DNA of 37,163 nucleotides from GCA-2725625 sp964574215 (GCA_964574215.1 CAZNLR010000047.1:1-37163); one strand, 5' to 3'; counted from the first letter of the stretch, positions 26,738 to 35,155 are shown. Program-made: numbers and translations. Notes: a model not told the origin generated them from the letters alone.

Positions 26738-26755
26738 TTCTAATTTTTATTAGAA
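26738..26755 (+). promoter_or_regulatory. Palindromic operator between the TetR gene and the acyl-CoA ligase gene
   Basis: TTCTAAT (26738-26744), a 4-nt T spacer, and ATTAGAA (26749-26755) form a perfect 18-bp inverted repeat. An extra half-site, TTCTAA, lies 17 bp to the left at 26721-26726. The intergenic stretch is strongly AT-rich and must hold both divergent promoters. Binding by the adjacent TetR protein is inferred from position. Confidence 0.55.
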
Positions 26756-26865
26756 AAACTTGACTGAATTCGCAAGACGTGGTTCATTTGCGTAATATTG
26801 CCAACAAAAAAATTTCCCCATTCCAAAAGGGGCGCTGTGATTTCGGCGACCTTGGGAGGTCACCA

Positions 26866-28188
26866 ATGACGATGCTGCATCCGGAGATCGAATCCCTGGA
26901 CCGGGACGCTATCAAGGCGATACAGGTGAAAAAACTGGCCGCACTGGGAGACAGGCTGGCCGCTTCGCCGGACTGGTGCGATCATTTCGCCCAAGCCGGA
27001 ATGAACCCCAACGATCTGGCCGCCGCCGATGGATTGGCCAATGCGCCGACCCTGGAAAAGGCCGATTTGCGCGCTCGCTATCCGTTTCCCCTGCTGACGG
27101 TCGATACATCCCAGGTGACCCGCTTTTTTGCCACTTCGGGAACCACCGGTCTGCCCGTGATGTTCGGGTTTACAAAAAGCGATCTGCACCTTGTGGCCGT
27201 CCAGGTGGCGCGGATGCTTCATTGTATTGGCGTTCGGCCCGGAGACCGGGCCTATCAGGGATACGGCTATGGCTTGTGGATCGGTGGACCGGCCCACGAT
27301 CTGGGTTTTGAGGAACTGGGTGCAATCTGTTTTCCCGTCGGGCCCGGCCGCAGCGAGTTGGTGGTTCAGTGGTTGCGGGATCAGGAATGGGATGCTGCCA
27401 CAATATCTCCGCTGTTTTTGTCACATTTGATTGGTGTGGCGCGGAATAACGGGATCGACCCGAAGAAGGATTGGACGATCAGCCGGGCAAATATAGGAGG
27501 GCAATCGGTATCGCGCGCGTTCCGGCAGGAACTCGAGGCGCAAATGCCTGATGGTTTTAAGGCATACAATACTTATGGTACGACTGAAGCCGGCGGCCCG
27601 AATATCTCAACCGGTTGCCCGCATTCCCACGACCGTGATGAAATGCATCTCCTCAATGAAGATTCCATCCTCACGGAAATCCTTGATCCCAAAACCATGC
27701 AACCGGTTGGGCCGGGCGAGGTGGGTGAAATCGTGGTAACCACTTTAGATAAAAAGGCATCACCGGCGGTGCGCTGGCGGACCCGCGATCTGGTGCGCAT
27801 TTCGGAAAATCCTTACGATTGCGAATGCGGCCGTCACGGCATGCCGACCATCGGTCGGATCATCGGACGGTCCGACGATATGATCAAAGTGCGGGGTGTC
27901 ATCGTCTTTCCGTCTCAGGTGGAAGATGTCATCGCGGGAACGCCGGGCACAGTCAAGGAAGCCTGGCAAATTTACGTCGATACAATCGAAGGGACGCCCG
28001 AAACCATGACCGTCGCCATCGAAAGCGAAGCCGGATACAACGGCGACCCCTCTGAATTGGCGAATTCGGTGGCCCGCAGCCTCACTGCACGCCTGGGTCT
28101 CAAGGTGCCGGTCGATTGTTATCAGGAAGGTGAATTGCCGCGCTATGAAGCAAAAGCGCAACGTGTTCTGGTAAAGGAGCAAGCATGA
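26866..28188 (+). CDS. PaaK-like (phenylacetate-CoA ligase family) acyl-CoA ligase
   Basis: 440 residues from ATG 26866, which has GGGAGGT just upstream; an in-frame ATG at 26779 lacks a site and would add 29 non-family residues. The adenylate-forming motifs are TSGTTGLP at 90-97, YGTTEAGGP at 237-245, RTRDL near the hinge, and GRSDDMIKVRGV in the C-terminal domain, with a lysine in the final EAKAQRVLVK. It activates a carboxylic acid to its CoA ester using ATP. It overlaps the mutase gene by 4 nt (ATGA), so its product is probably the mutase substrate. Phenylacetate itself is unlikely because no paa genes are nearby. Confidence 0.87.
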   Translation: MTMLHPEIESLDRDAIKAIQVKKLAALGDRLAASPDWCDHFAQAGMNPNDLAAADGLANAPTLEKADLRARYPFPLLTVDTSQVTRFFATSGTTGLPVMFGFTKSDLHLVAVQVARMLHCIGVRPGDRAYQGYGYGLWIGGPAHDLGFEELGAICFPVGPGRSELVVQWLRDQEWDAATISPLFLSHLIGVARNNGIDPKKDWTISRANIGGQSVSRAFRQELEAQMPDGFKAYNTYGTTEAGGPNISTGCPHSHDRDEMHLLNEDSILTEILDPKTMQPVGPGEVGEIVVTTLDKKASPAVRWRTRDLVRISENPYDCECGRHGMPTIGRIIGRSDDMIKVRGVIVFPSQVEDVIAGTPGTVKEAWQIYVDTIEGTPETMTVAIESEAGYNGDPSELANSVARSLTARLGLKVPVDCYQEGELPRYEAKAQRVLVKEQA

Positions 28189-29807
28189 AATACGTGACGG
28201 ATTACGGCTACGAAATCAAACCGGTCTACGGACCGGGTGACGTTGATGGCGTCGAATATGAACGCGACCTGGGCGACCCCGGCAACTTTCCTTTCACCCG
28301 CGGGTATCACGAACACGGTTACCGCAAGCGCATGTGGACACGGCGGATGACCGCGGGTTTGGGCTCGTCCAAGGATGCCAACAAGGTTCTGAAAAAATAC
28401 CGGGAAATGGGTCAGGTGGGCGGCATGTGCGTGATTCACGACCGGGTGTCCTGTTCCTGCATCGACGCCGATCATCCGCTGGCGCTACGGGAAAACGGTG
28501 TTCTTGGCTGGCCCGGCAGTTCGCTCCTTGAGTTTGAAGAGTTGATGGAAGACATTCCGCTGACCGGCCAATCCATAACGCTCCTGGGCTGCTCCGCCCC
28601 GTCGTCATTGCGCATGGCGTTCGTGGTGGCGCTGGCGGAAAAACGCGGCGACGATCTTAGCCAGATTCACGGCAGCGTTTTCGAGTCTCCCTTCAGCAAC
28701 CCCTTCGGCCAAACCGACGCCCAGCCCTTCGATCTCGATATGAAGCTGTTTCTGGACGTCTCCGAATTTGTGGTGCGGAATAAAATCCGCATGCGCGGCG
28801 GTGTGGTCGGTCAGCATTTCCAGGAGTCCGGCGGCAACAACGCCCAGGCCCTGGCGATTGAACTATCCATGCTGAAGGAAATCTGCGGCCGGCTGGTGAA
28901 CGAGAGAGGGCTGGATTTCGAAGACGTGGTGAGAGTGCCGTACCAGTTGATCAGTATCGGCACCCGGTTTTTCGAGGAAATCGCCAAGGTCCGGGCCTTG
29001 CGCCGCATGTGGGCGAAAATGGCCCGGGAGGAGTTCGGCGCGAAAGACGACAAGTCCTGCCAGCTTCTTATCGCCGTTCACACATCGGGGCGGACCATGA
29101 CCTACCAGCAGCCGCTGAACAACATCGCCCGCTGCGCCATCCAGACCATGGCCGGCGCCATGGTCGGCTGCACGGCGGTGGACAACGCCACCTTGGACAA
29201 CGCCCATGCAGAACCGTCGGCCCTGGCGGCCCGCATGTCGCTGAATACCCAGCATATCGTCGCGGAAGAATCCGGGGTCGCAGAGGTTGTCGATCCTCTG
29301 GCCGGCTCCTATTTTGTCGAAAGCCTCACCAACGAGGTTGAAGAGGCGGCTTACAAAATATTTGAAGAGATAGAAAGTTGGGGTGGATTGGTCGCGGCCA
29401 TAGAAACCGGGCAGATCGACGCCATGATGAAAGAAGAGGCCAACGTCAAATTCCGGGAACTGAACAACAAGGAGCAATTGATCGTCGGGGTCAACCACCT
29501 GGTCATTCCCGAAGACGAGGATGAGTTTCAGATCCCAGTCCAGGAAGTAGAGGCCAGCGATTCGGAAGCCATTGCGCAACGGATGGCGGCGTGGAAAAAA
29601 ACGCGGGATATCGGGGTAATCGAAGCCAGTGTGCGGCAGCTTTACGCCGACGCCAAAAAGGGTGACCGCTTTAATTTAATGCCCGCCATTATCGAGGCGG
29701 TAAAGACCTATGCCACGTCCGGCGAGATCATGGGGGTGATACGCATGGCCCGGGGCCTGACGTACGATCCCTTCGAATTGATTCAATGCCCGTTCGAGCT
29801 GAGTTAA
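28185..29807 (+). CDS. B12-dependent acyl-CoA mutase, large (substrate-binding) subunit with atypical active site
   Basis: 540 residues, the size of stand-alone large subunits such as HcmA and IcmA, without the B12 domain. Family landmarks are FPFTRG (35-40), the W51-T52 segment, DADHP (94-98), GQHFQESGG (209-217, containing the conserved H211, equivalent to H244 of methylmalonyl-CoA mutase), EEIAKVRALRRMWAKM, and the late EESGVAEVVDPLAGSYFVE. The specificity position that is Tyr89 in methylmalonyl-CoA mutase and Ile90 in 2-hydroxyisobutyryl-CoA mutase is T56. The usual FDLATHRGYD stretch reads HDRVSCSCID, and the normal QNDILKE region is replaced around 165-183. It therefore belongs to the family but not to a specificity class I know. 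Confidence 0.88.
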   Translation: MKYVTDYGYEIKPVYGPGDVDGVEYERDLGDPGNFPFTRGYHEHGYRKRMWTRRMTAGLGSSKDANKVLKKYREMGQVGGMCVIHDRVSCSCIDADHPLALRENGVLGWPGSSLLEFEELMEDIPLTGQSITLLGCSAPSSLRMAFVVALAEKRGDDLSQIHGSVFESPFSNPFGQTDAQPFDLDMKLFLDVSEFVVRNKIRMRGGVVGQHFQESGGNNAQALAIELSMLKEICGRLVNERGLDFEDVVRVPYQLISIGTRFFEEIAKVRALRRMWAKMAREEFGAKDDKSCQLLIAVHTSGRTMTYQQPLNNIARCAIQTMAGAMVGCTAVDNATLDNAHAEPSALAARMSLNTQHIVAEESGVAEVVDPLAGSYFVESLTNEVEEAAYKIFEEIESWGGLVAAIETGQIDAMMKEEANVKFRELNNKEQLIVGVNHLVIPEDEDEFQIPVQEVEASDSEAIAQRMAAWKKTRDIGVIEASVRQLYADAKKGDRFNLMPAIIEAVKTYATSGEIMGVIRMARGLTYDPFELIQCPFELS

Positions 29808-30244
29808 TGGTTAAAGATTTGGGGACCAAAAGAAACGGCATCAAGGTGATCGTTTCGATGATCGGCCTCGATAGCCATACCACGGGCGCGGAAGTGGTCG
29901 CCACTTTGTTGCGGGATGCCGGTTTCGAGGTGGTTTACCTAGGGGTCAACCAGACCCCCGAGATGATCGTCAATGCGGCCATTGAGGAGGACGTAGACGT
30001 CATCGGCATCAGCTCTCATGCTTCCAACTTTGTGTTGATTGAAGACCTCATGGACGTGGTTTCTGAAAAGGATGTTAAGGACATTTCAGTCGTTGTCGGC
30101 GGACACATTCCGCCCAACCAGATTCCTCGATTGGAAGCCAAAGGTGTCGCCAAAATATTTCCACCGGGAAGCACCGGCAAGGCGATTATCGATTACCTCA
30201 TTTCCGTGGGAAAAAACAAAATCGCCGATAGATCATCAGCCTGA
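29807..30244 (+). CDS. B12-dependent acyl-CoA mutase, small (cobalamin-binding) subunit
   Basis: 145 residues from ATG 29807, which shares one base with the large-subunit stop. The cobalamin motif D-x-H-x-x-G is D22-S-H24-T-T-G27, with H24 expected to ligate cobalt from below. The second part is S69-S-H71 where the family consensus is S-x-L, and G98-G99 completes it at normal spacing. The separate small subunit parallels HcmB and IcmB. No MeaB-type chaperone or cobalamin adenosyltransferase gene is in the window. Confidence 0.92.
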   Translation: MVKDLGTKRNGIKVIVSMIGLDSHTTGAEVVATLLRDAGFEVVYLGVNQTPEMIVNAAIEEDVDVIGISSHASNFVLIEDLMDVVSEKDVKDISVVVGGHIPPNQIPRLEAKGVAKIFPPGSTGKAIIDYLISVGKNKIADRSSA

Positions 30245-30263
30245 CAGATTTTATCATGTCAGG
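30240..30263. terminator. Bidirectional hairpin between the convergent mutase and ridA genes
   Basis: CCTGACA (30240-30246) and TGTCAGG (30257-30263) are perfect complements, extended inside by GAT/ATC with one bulged A and a 3-nt loop. The left arm contains the mutase small-subunit stop codon. Position between two converging transcripts fits a shared terminator, although neither side is followed by a clean T-run. Confidence 0.5.
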
Positions 30264-30275
30264 GTCTGCGGGCGA

Positions 30276-30623
30276 CTACTGGGCGGCGGTGACGGTGATT
30301 TCCACTTTGACGCCCGGCGCGGCCAAGCGGGCTTGGCAGGTGGCGCGGGCGGGCGGGTTCTCCGGGTCGATCCAGGCTTACCACACTTCGTTCATGGCGT
30401 CGAACTCCCGCACATCGTCGAGCCAGATCATGGCCTGCAACAGTTTGGATTTGTCGCTGCCGGCTTCGGCCAGCTGGGCGTCGATGCGGTTCAGCACCTG
30501 TTGGGTCTGCGCGGCGATGGGCGCCGACCAGTCTTCGGGCACCTGGCCAGATAGATAGACCGTGCCATTGTGGATAACCACCTGGCTCATGCGGCTGGAA
30601 AGCCCTTTGCGAACGATATCCAT
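30276..30623 (-). pseudogene. ridA: RidA/YjgF-family gene interrupted by an in-frame stop
   Basis: Read from ATG 30623 (GGAGG upstream), the first 81 codons give a normal RidA N-terminal two thirds, including HNGTVYLSGQVPEDW and LLQAMIWLDDVREFDAMNEVW. Codon 82 is TAA (30380-30378). The same frame then continues with AWIDPENPPARATCQARLA up to a TAG at 30278-30276, exactly the expected end of a 115-residue family member. The catalytic arginine of the PPARA segment lies after the stop, so the truncated product should be inactive as an enamine/imine deaminase. Recent nonsense mutation, read-through or an assembly error are the options. It is the last gene of the second TRAP operon, 21 nt after dctM. 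Confidence 0.85.
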
Positions 30624-30644
30624 ATTTAACCTCCGATTGTGTTG

Positions 30645-31937
30645 TTATCTGACGAAACTGGGCAGCCACAGGGAGAGGGCCGGGAACCAGACAATCACCG
30701 TCAGGCGAAACAGATCGGCAATCCAATAGGCTGTGACACCCCTGAATATGGTTGTCGTCCGGACGTCCGGCAGAACGCCTCTGAGGACGAACACATTTAG
30801 ACCCACCGGTGGTGTGATTAGGCTGATCTCGGTAATGACGACGACGACGATGCCGTACCAGATGGGGTCGTAGCCCAGTTGCTGAACCAGCGGGAAGAAG
30901 ATCGGCACCGTCAGGAGGATCATGGACAGGCTCTCGAACACGCAGCCCAGCAGGATATAAATGACCAGGATGGCAAAAATAACGAGGCCCGGCTGGTCCT
31001 TGAAGCTGCCGGCGATGGCCAATAGCGTGTCGGGGAAGGTGCTGAGATTGATGAAGTTGGCGAATAGCAGCGCACCGATCAGGACCGTGAACAACATGGC
31101 CGTGGTGGCGGCGCTTTCAATCAGGACTTCGTAAAAGGCCCGCCAGCTCATGGTGTGGCGCATGACGGCGAAGAAAAAGGCTCCCGCCGCGCCGATACCG
31201 GCCGCTTCGGTGGGACTGAAGACGCCGCCGTATATGCCGCCCATGACGAAGACAAACAGGGCCACGACACCCCAGACACCCCGCATGGTTTGCCAGCGGA
31301 CGGCCCAACTGGACCGTTCGCCCGGCGGCCCCAATTCGGGCTTCAAGGTAATCATGACGCGTACGGCCAGCAGATAGAAAATAATACCGATAATGCCGGG
31401 TAGGATACCGGCGGCAAATAGCTTACCGATGTTGGTCTGGGTCAGGATGCCGTAGATCACCAAGAGAACGCTGGGCGGAATCAGGATGCCGAGGGTGCCT
31501 CCGGCGGCGATGGCGCCCGCCGCCAAACCGTCGTCGTAGCCGTAGCGCCGCATGGACGGCATGGCGACCTTGGCCATGGTGGCGGCGGTGGCGAGTGACG
31601 AGCCGCAAACAGCGCTGAAGCCGCCGCAGGCGACGATGGTGGCCATGGCCAAGCCGCCTTTGCGGTGGCCCAGAAAGGCGTTGGAGGCTGCGTACAGTTC
31701 TTCCGAAAGCCGCGCCCGGGTGACGAAATTACCCATCAAAACGAACAGGGGAACGACGGAAAGTTCGTAATTGATGGCCGAGTCGAAGGCAGTCTGACCC
31801 ACGTTGGCCAACGCGCCCTCAAAACCGTTGACGACCGCCATACCGAAAAAGCCGACGATCATCATGGAAAAAGCAATGGGGACGCGCATAAACGATAGCG
31901 TCAATAGTGCCGCAAATCCAAATAAAGCTTCGGTCAC
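30645..31937 (-). CDS. dctM: TRAP transporter large permease DctM (second system)
   Basis: 430 residues, about a dozen hydrophobic segments. It has MRVPIAFSMMIVGFFGMA at the N-terminus, CGGFSAVCGSSLATAATMAKVAMP near 104, AAGAIAAGGTLGILIPPS near 140, and the C-terminal SLITPPVGLNVFVLRG, all diagnostic. GTG 31937 overlaps the dctQ stop by 4 nt. The sequence differs markedly from the first DctM outside these motifs, pointing to a different substrate rather than local duplication. Confidence 0.93.
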   Translation of the reverse strand: MTEALFGFAALLTLSFMRVPIAFSMMIVGFFGMAVVNGFEGALANVGQTAFDSAINYELSVVPLFVLMGNFVTRARLSEELYAASNAFLGHRKGGLAMATIVACGGFSAVCGSSLATAATMAKVAMPSMRRYGYDDGLAAGAIAAGGTLGILIPPSVLLVIYGILTQTNIGKLFAAGILPGIIGIIFYLLAVRVMITLKPELGPPGERSSWAVRWQTMRGVWGVVALFVFVMGGIYGGVFSPTEAAGIGAAGAFFFAVMRHTMSWRAFYEVLIESAATTAMLFTVLIGALLFANFINLSTFPDTLLAIAGSFKDQPGLVIFAILVIYILLGCVFESLSMILLTVPIFFPLVQQLGYDPIWYGIVVVVITEISLITPPVGLNVFVLRGVLPDVRTTTIFRGVTAYWIADLFRLTVIVWFPALSLWLPSFVR

Positions 31938-32488
31938 GCTGAATCGACCTCGTGCGACACCGGGGCCGTCTTGGCACCCGTAATATAGTCGGCCACATTG
32001 GCCGCCAGGGCAATCGCGGCAATAGCCGCCAGTACGGCCATGCCGGTGCTAAAAGGCCAGAGATCCAAATAAAGTTCGTCGGTGGCTTCACCGAATTCGA
32101 AGTGGGAAGCGGATTTTTCCGCCAAACGCCAACTGATGAAAGACATGGCGCCCAGGCTGACGACGCTAACGAATAGTCCCTGCCATCTTTTTACCCTTGC
32201 CGATAGGAACATGTCCAAAAGATCAATGGTGACGTGCCCTTCCTGCCTGCAGACCAACGGCAGGGCGCAGAAAATCAATCCCGGCATCATAAAGGAGATG
32301 ATTTCGTGCAGGGCCGGGAGGGGACTGTTGAAAAGATAACGTCCCGAAACGTCGACAAAGGTCAACGCCATCATAACGAAAAGCAGCAGGCAGGAAATCG
32401 CCGCCAGCGTCCGGCCCGGTAAGACACCGAGCCAGAACACCAGCGGATTATGTTTACTGCTTGAAGAGTTGTTGGATATTGAACTCAC
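31934..32488 (-). CDS. dctQ: TRAP transporter small permease DctQ (second system)
   Basis: 184 residues, four hydrophobic segments after a serine/asparagine-rich N-terminus. It carries the DctQ core with PALHEIISFMMPGLIFCALPLVCRQEGHVTIDLLD. The probable start is GTG 32488, three bases after the dctP stop. Same length as its counterpart in the first system but little residue identity. It should form the membrane complex with the following DctM. Confidence 0.88.
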   Translation of the reverse strand: MSSISNNSSSSKHNPLVFWLGVLPGRTLAAISCLLLFVMMALTFVDVSGRYLFNSPLPALHEIISFMMPGLIFCALPLVCRQEGHVTIDLLDMFLSARVKRWQGLFVSVVSLGAMSFISWRLAEKSASHFEFGEATDELYLDLWPFSTGMAVLAAIAAIALAANVADYITGAKTAPVSHEVDSA

Positions 32489-32491
32489 CTG

Positions 32492-33514
32492 CTATTTGCC
32501 GGTCAGTTTCTTCATTTCACCTTTGAAGTAAGCCAGCACGGCGCCGCCGTCCACGCCCGCCTTTTTCGCAGCGGCCATGTAGTCGGCTTCAAACTTGGTG
32601 TTGAGTTTCTTGACCGCGTTGACGATCTCGTCTGACGCCATCACGATGTTGTTGCCGGCTTTCTTAGCTGCCGCCAAACCCTTGTCGTTGATGGTATCCC
32701 AGGCCTTGCCCGCCATTTTGGCGAACGCTTCATTCGACACTCCATCGATGACTTTGCGATCGGCTGCCGACAGGGAATCGTATTTCTTTTTGCTGATCAT
32801 CATATAGTGGCTGGAGCTATAGAGACCGCCCGGAATATAGGTGGAGAAAGGCACCAGCTTGGTAATCTTGAAGCCCGGCAGGGATTCGAAGGGGAAGGTG
32901 ATCCCGTCGACCACGCCGGTAGACAGCAATTCATAGGACTTGGGCGCGGGTTGGCGAATGGGAACGCCGCCCCAGGCCGCGACGATGGCGCGCGGAATGG
33001 GTCCGCCCGTCCGCATTTTCTGACCCTTCATATCGCTGATGGCCAGGATATGTTTTTTGGAATGGTGAATCAGGCCAGGACCATGAGTATTCACTCCAAT
33101 CAACTGGGTGCCTTTGTAATAGTTTTTTCCGGCGAAAAATTTCGTGTGGGTGCGCCACAAAGCGATGGATGAGGCTTCCGCCCGGTCGCCCAGGAACGGA
33201 TGTTCACCGAACAGATAAGCGGCGAAACGTTTCGGTGAATAGCCGTGTACGCTCATACCGGCATTTGCCTGATTGGTCCGCACGGCGTCGAGATGCGCCC
33301 GCGGATGCGCCACCGGCTTGGGAAGCCGCCGGAATTTTATCCTGCCCTTGGATTGCAATTCGACCTCCGCCATCCACGGCATATAAAGCGTCGTGTTCAG
33401 GGGATGGGTCCAGGGAATCCAGGACGAAAAAGTAAATGTGGTTTCGGCTTTGGCCGCTGAAACGCCCATCAAGAGCGCCAAAGCGGCCGCTGCGGCAAAG
33501 ATTTTTTTCTGCAT
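32492..33514 (-). CDS. dctP: TRAP transporter periplasmic substrate-binding protein DctP (second system)
   Basis: 340 residues from ATG 33514, which has GGGAGA upstream and begins directly with a signal peptide (basic MQKK, hydrophobic core, probable cleavage after AKA at 21-23). An in-frame ATG 47 codons upstream was rejected because it would bury the signal peptide. The mature part has the family's central block GQKMRTGGPIPRAIVAAWGG, where the arginine should bind the ligand carboxylate. It heads the dctPQM-ridA operon, running tail-to-tail with the ligase/mutase operon whose substrate it may import. Confidence 0.92.
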   Translation of the reverse strand: MQKKIFAAAAALALLMGVSAAKAETTFTFSSWIPWTHPLNTTLYMPWMAEVELQSKGRIKFRRLPKPVAHPRAHLDAVRTNQANAGMSVHGYSPKRFAAYLFGEHPFLGDRAEASSIALWRTHTKFFAGKNYYKGTQLIGVNTHGPGLIHHSKKHILAISDMKGQKMRTGGPIPRAIVAAWGGVPIRQPAPKSYELLSTGVVDGITFPFESLPGFKITKLVPFSTYIPGGLYSSSHYMMISKKKYDSLSAADRKVIDGVSNEAFAKMAGKAWDTINDKGLAAAKKAGNNIVMASDEIVNAVKKLNTKFEADYMAAAKKAGVDGGAVLAYFKGEMKKLTGK

Positions 33515-33647
33515 TTGATGTCTCCCTGTTGCAAAAATCGTTGTTGAATTTTTTTTACTGCGAAAACAACACAGTCCGTGACAGAAGTATTCTATCCAAC
33601 GAATTAAGTAAGTTATAGACCGGAAACCGCTTATTTTGAAACCCTTG

Positions 33648-34124
33648 TCAGTCATAAAGGGGTATTATCGAGTCATCGGGCCGAATGACGCCGCCTTCGA
33701 TAATTTTGCAATTCAAACCGCTTCTGTTGATTAAGGCCTTGAATAGACTTTTGATGTTCAAGAGGTCTTCCAAATATTGGCAAGGAACGCTCAGACGTTC
33801 CGCTTCAACGACAACTTCATTGCCCACCTTAAACTTGCACCCCACCAAATGATTCAAAGGCACACCCTGGGTTATCACGTTGCGGCGCGTTTGTTCGGGT
33901 AGCAAGTTGATGTTGAAATCGCGCTGCAATGCTTCCAGGGTTTCGGTTTCGAAAAAGGTTATTTGGCGGCCTTCCTCGGGCCGTCCTGAATAGGTGCCTT
34001 GGCCAAGGGTGTAGCGGTCGCCTTCAATTCCGATCCCCGCCAAGCAGACGAGTTGATCTGCCGTGATAAGCGGCTGCGATTTTTCGGCGCAGCTGTGCAA
34101 CGACAAAACTTTTCCTTCCCACAT
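33648..34124 (-). CDS. MOSC-domain protein
   Basis: 158 residues. It has the stand-alone MOSC pattern: GIEGDRYTLGQGTYSG near 32-47, QITFFE, RRNVITQGVPLNHLVGCKFKVG near 80-101 and a conserved cysteine in SVPCQYLE near 115. MOSC proteins handle molybdenum-cofactor-bound sulfur or reduce N-hydroxylated compounds. AAGGA lies 10 nt before ATG 34124. It follows the glutathione transferase gene by 36 nt, suggesting joint expression; its exact role is unknown. Confidence 0.82.
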   Translation of the reverse strand: MWEGKVLSLHSCAEKSQPLITADQLVCLAGIGIEGDRYTLGQGTYSGRPEEGRQITFFETETLEALQRDFNINLLPEQTRRNVITQGVPLNHLVGCKFKVGNEVVVEAERLSVPCQYLEDLLNIKSLFKALINRSGLNCKIIEGGVIRPDDSIIPLYD

Positions 34125-34160
34125 GGTATCAATATCCTTTGCCGATCATTATTATTCTCC

Positions 34161-34973
34161 TCATTTTTCAATATTCAGCATTGCAGCTATATCCGGCCAG
34201 CTTCGGGAGCCGAAATTATGTAGGTCCTGGGTGAGGTGGTCGGGCACCCAGTCGAGCAGCTCAGGTTTGAAACTGGGCCGCCTTCGGATGCGCTGCCACC
34301 AGTCGGTGACGTTGGGCAGGCGGCCGTTTTCCCACATACCGGACATGGCCATCATGGCCAGCCGGTTGACATACGGGGTGAGGGCAATATCGGCGAAGGT
34401 GAAATTGTCGCCCGCCAGCCATTGGCCGTTATTCAGCGCGTCTTCCATTTTATGGAGATAGAGATCGTAGAGTTTTACCTTGTCCTCGACCCCGGGGGCG
34501 TCAAAACCGTCCATGACGATGGTCTTTTTGACGTCATGCCAATCGGCGGTAACCGATTGGGGCGGGGTCGAATCGAGAAATTTTTTCACGCCTTCCGGGC
34601 CGAGTTTCAATACCGTATGGCGATGGGAGCTTAGAAAAGTCACCACGGCGCAGGCCGGATGAAGGTCCTCGTCGACGGCCTTTGTCCAATACAGAACCCG
34701 GACATGTTCAAGCGGGTCGGCAGGCCGGAGCGGCCGGTCGGGAAAACAGTCCTCGATATATTCGCAGATGACGGTGGATTCGCGGATGATTTCGCCGTCA
34801 TGGATCAGGGTCGGCACAACGGACTTCGGATTAATTCTTACGTAAGCCGGGTCGAACTGCTCCCCTTTTAGTATGTCGATATAGCGGCCCGTCCACTCCA
34901 ATCCTTTTTCGTGCAAATACATGCGCACCTTTGCGGCGCAAACGGATGATCCGTGATGATAGAGTTCCAACAA
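34161..34973 (-). CDS. Glutathione S-transferase, resembling LigF-type beta-etherases
   Basis: 270 residues if translation starts at TTG 34973: AAGGAG lies 7 nt upstream and the product then begins MLELYHHG, exactly where the thioredoxin fold should begin. An in-frame ATG at 35015 has no site and adds 14 residues. The N-domain has SSVCAAKVRMYLHEKGLEW, the cis-proline region SVVPTLIHDG, and ESTVICEYIEDCFPD plus LRPADP, all reminiscent of LigF beta-etherase. The C-domain has GDNFTFADIALTPYVNR with the conserved aspartate. It may cleave an ether or thiolyse an activated aromatic; function is not proven by sequence. Confidence 0.8.
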   Translation of the reverse strand: MLELYHHGSSVCAAKVRMYLHEKGLEWTGRYIDILKGEQFDPAYVRINPKSVVPTLIHDGEIIRESTVICEYIEDCFPDRPLRPADPLEHVRVLYWTKAVDEDLHPACAVVTFLSSHRHTVLKLGPEGVKKFLDSTPPQSVTADWHDVKKTIVMDGFDAPGVEDKVKLYDLYLHKMEDALNNGQWLAGDNFTFADIALTPYVNRLAMMAMSGMWENGRLPNVTDWWQRIRRRPSFKPELLDWVPDHLTQDLHNFGSRSWPDIAAMLNIEK

Positions 34974-35155
34974 TTCGCTACTCCTTAAAAAGACGTGCAA
35001 CGCAATGAAAATCAAGAATATCCGCTATTGGGGGCTGATGACAATGCGGGTTGAAAGAGCCTTCTAATCATGGCTGTGCGGTGGTATCAATTTTCGATGA
35101 GAGATTGGCTAAATTCCAAATAAGCGATAAACGTGACGGAAGTTCAGGGGGAAAA
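34974..35155. promoter_or_regulatory. Divergent promoter region between the GST and amidohydrolase genes
   Basis: 182 bp between the GST start (minus) and the amidohydrolase start (plus). It must hold promoters for both directions. I see the two ribosome sites (AAGGAG reading left, GGGGG reading right) but no convincing palindrome or -35/-10 pair. Confidence 0.4.

Noticed and set aside
26866..28188. Phenylacetate-CoA ligase of the paa pathway
   Set aside because: Family motifs fit, but no paaABCDE, paaG or paaZ genes are present and the gene is fused to a mutase operon.
28185..30244. Methylmalonyl-CoA mutase for propionate metabolism
   Set aside because: Large-subunit size, separate B12 subunit and the substituted specificity residues do not fit; no MeaB or epimerase gene is adjacent.
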